Of a stretch of 23,539 nucleotides of DNA, positions 23,401-23,539 are shown one piece after another. The DNA is from Deltaproteobacteria bacterium. GTDB taxonomy: Bacteria; Desulfobacterota; Desulfomonilia; UBA1062. The position numbers were made by a program, and so were the translations under genes. The first letter of the stretch is position 1. Each line of letters begins with the position of its first letter. Location: NCBI GenBank assembly GCA_016934135.1, contig JAFGTK010000267.1:1-23539 (forward strand), written 5' to 3'. Below the pieces are notes generated by a model. It had not been told where the DNA came from. It did no database searches and saw only the letters and a list, made by a program, of their open reading frames with translations.

Positions 23401-23539
23401 TGTCTTTTTTACGTGATGTTGAAGTTATAATTCTTGCCGGAGGTAAAGGTGAACGTCTCTATCCGCTGACCAAGGACCGGTCTAAACCATCTGTCCCTTT
23501 CGGCGGGCTGTACCGGATCATTGATTTTACCCTGTCCAA
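23400..23539 (+). CDS. glgC: Glucose-1-phosphate adenylyltransferase (partial, runs off right edge)
   Basis: 46 residues are visible. VEVIILAGGKGERLYPLTKD is the nucleotidyltransferase start, and RSKPSVPFGGLYRIIDFTLS is specific to ADP-glucose pyrophosphorylase. It makes ADP-glucose for glycogen. The ATG shares its A with the stop of the response regulator (TAATG) and has AGGGGAG upstream. The rest, including the allosteric domain, is outside the window. Confidence 0.93.
   Translation, partial: MSFLRDVEVIILAGGKGERLYPLTKDRSKPSVPFGGLYRIIDFTLS

Overview
The window is bacterial chromosome from a Gram-negative organism, most likely a member of the Desulfobacterota (the former Deltaproteobacteria). 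The basis is gene order (xerC-hslV-hslU, PSP1-metG), exported periplasmic peptidoglycan enzymes, ExbB/ExbD, a good sigma-54 promoter, and protein families (AMMECR1/Memo fusion, membrane-fused spermidine-synthase-like protein, M99 carboxypeptidase) common in that group. This assignment is inference; no rRNA is present. No tRNA, rRNA, CRISPR array, intact insertion sequence or phage gene was seen.

Layout. (1) 1-2347, minus strand: an AMMECR1/Memo fusion with a signal peptide, overlapping a membrane spermidine-synthase-like gene that runs off the left edge. (2) 2471-6192, minus: xerC, hslV, hslU and a YhaM-like 3'-5' exoribonuclease in tight succession. (3) 6340-7629, plus: a thiolase with its own strong RBS and a clear terminator, followed by about 400 bases without genes that hold an inverted-repeat element and a GC-rich hairpin. 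(4) 8043-9407, minus: an exported subtilisin-like protease behind a near-perfect sigma-54 promoter, with an array of GTAATC half-sites further upstream. (5) 9648-21857, minus: twelve genes with gaps of 17 bases or less, or overlaps, probably one long operon: PSP1/RicT, metG, three signalling proteins (small HD-GYP-associated-type domain, HDOD, degenerate GGDEF), purB, pyrE, a three-gene peptidoglycan-editing cassette, tsaD, rsmA. (6) 21975-23539, plus: exbB and exbD, then a probably leaderless single-domain response regulator overlapping the start of glgC, which is cut by the right edge.

The most interesting unit is the cassette at 11535-14912: a YkuD-fold enzyme followed by two NTF2-like domains (Csd6/Pgp2-like), a bitopic coiled-coil membrane protein, and an M99 carboxypeptidase with the atypical Gln zinc ligand of Helicobacter Csd4. 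In Helicobacter and Campylobacter the two enzymes trim tetrapeptide to tripeptide to dipeptide and create helical cell shape. Here they sit together with a candidate membrane scaffold, suggesting a compact cell-curvature module. Second in interest are the exported AMMECR1-Memo fusion with its spermidine-synthase-like neighbour and the sigma-54-controlled protease.
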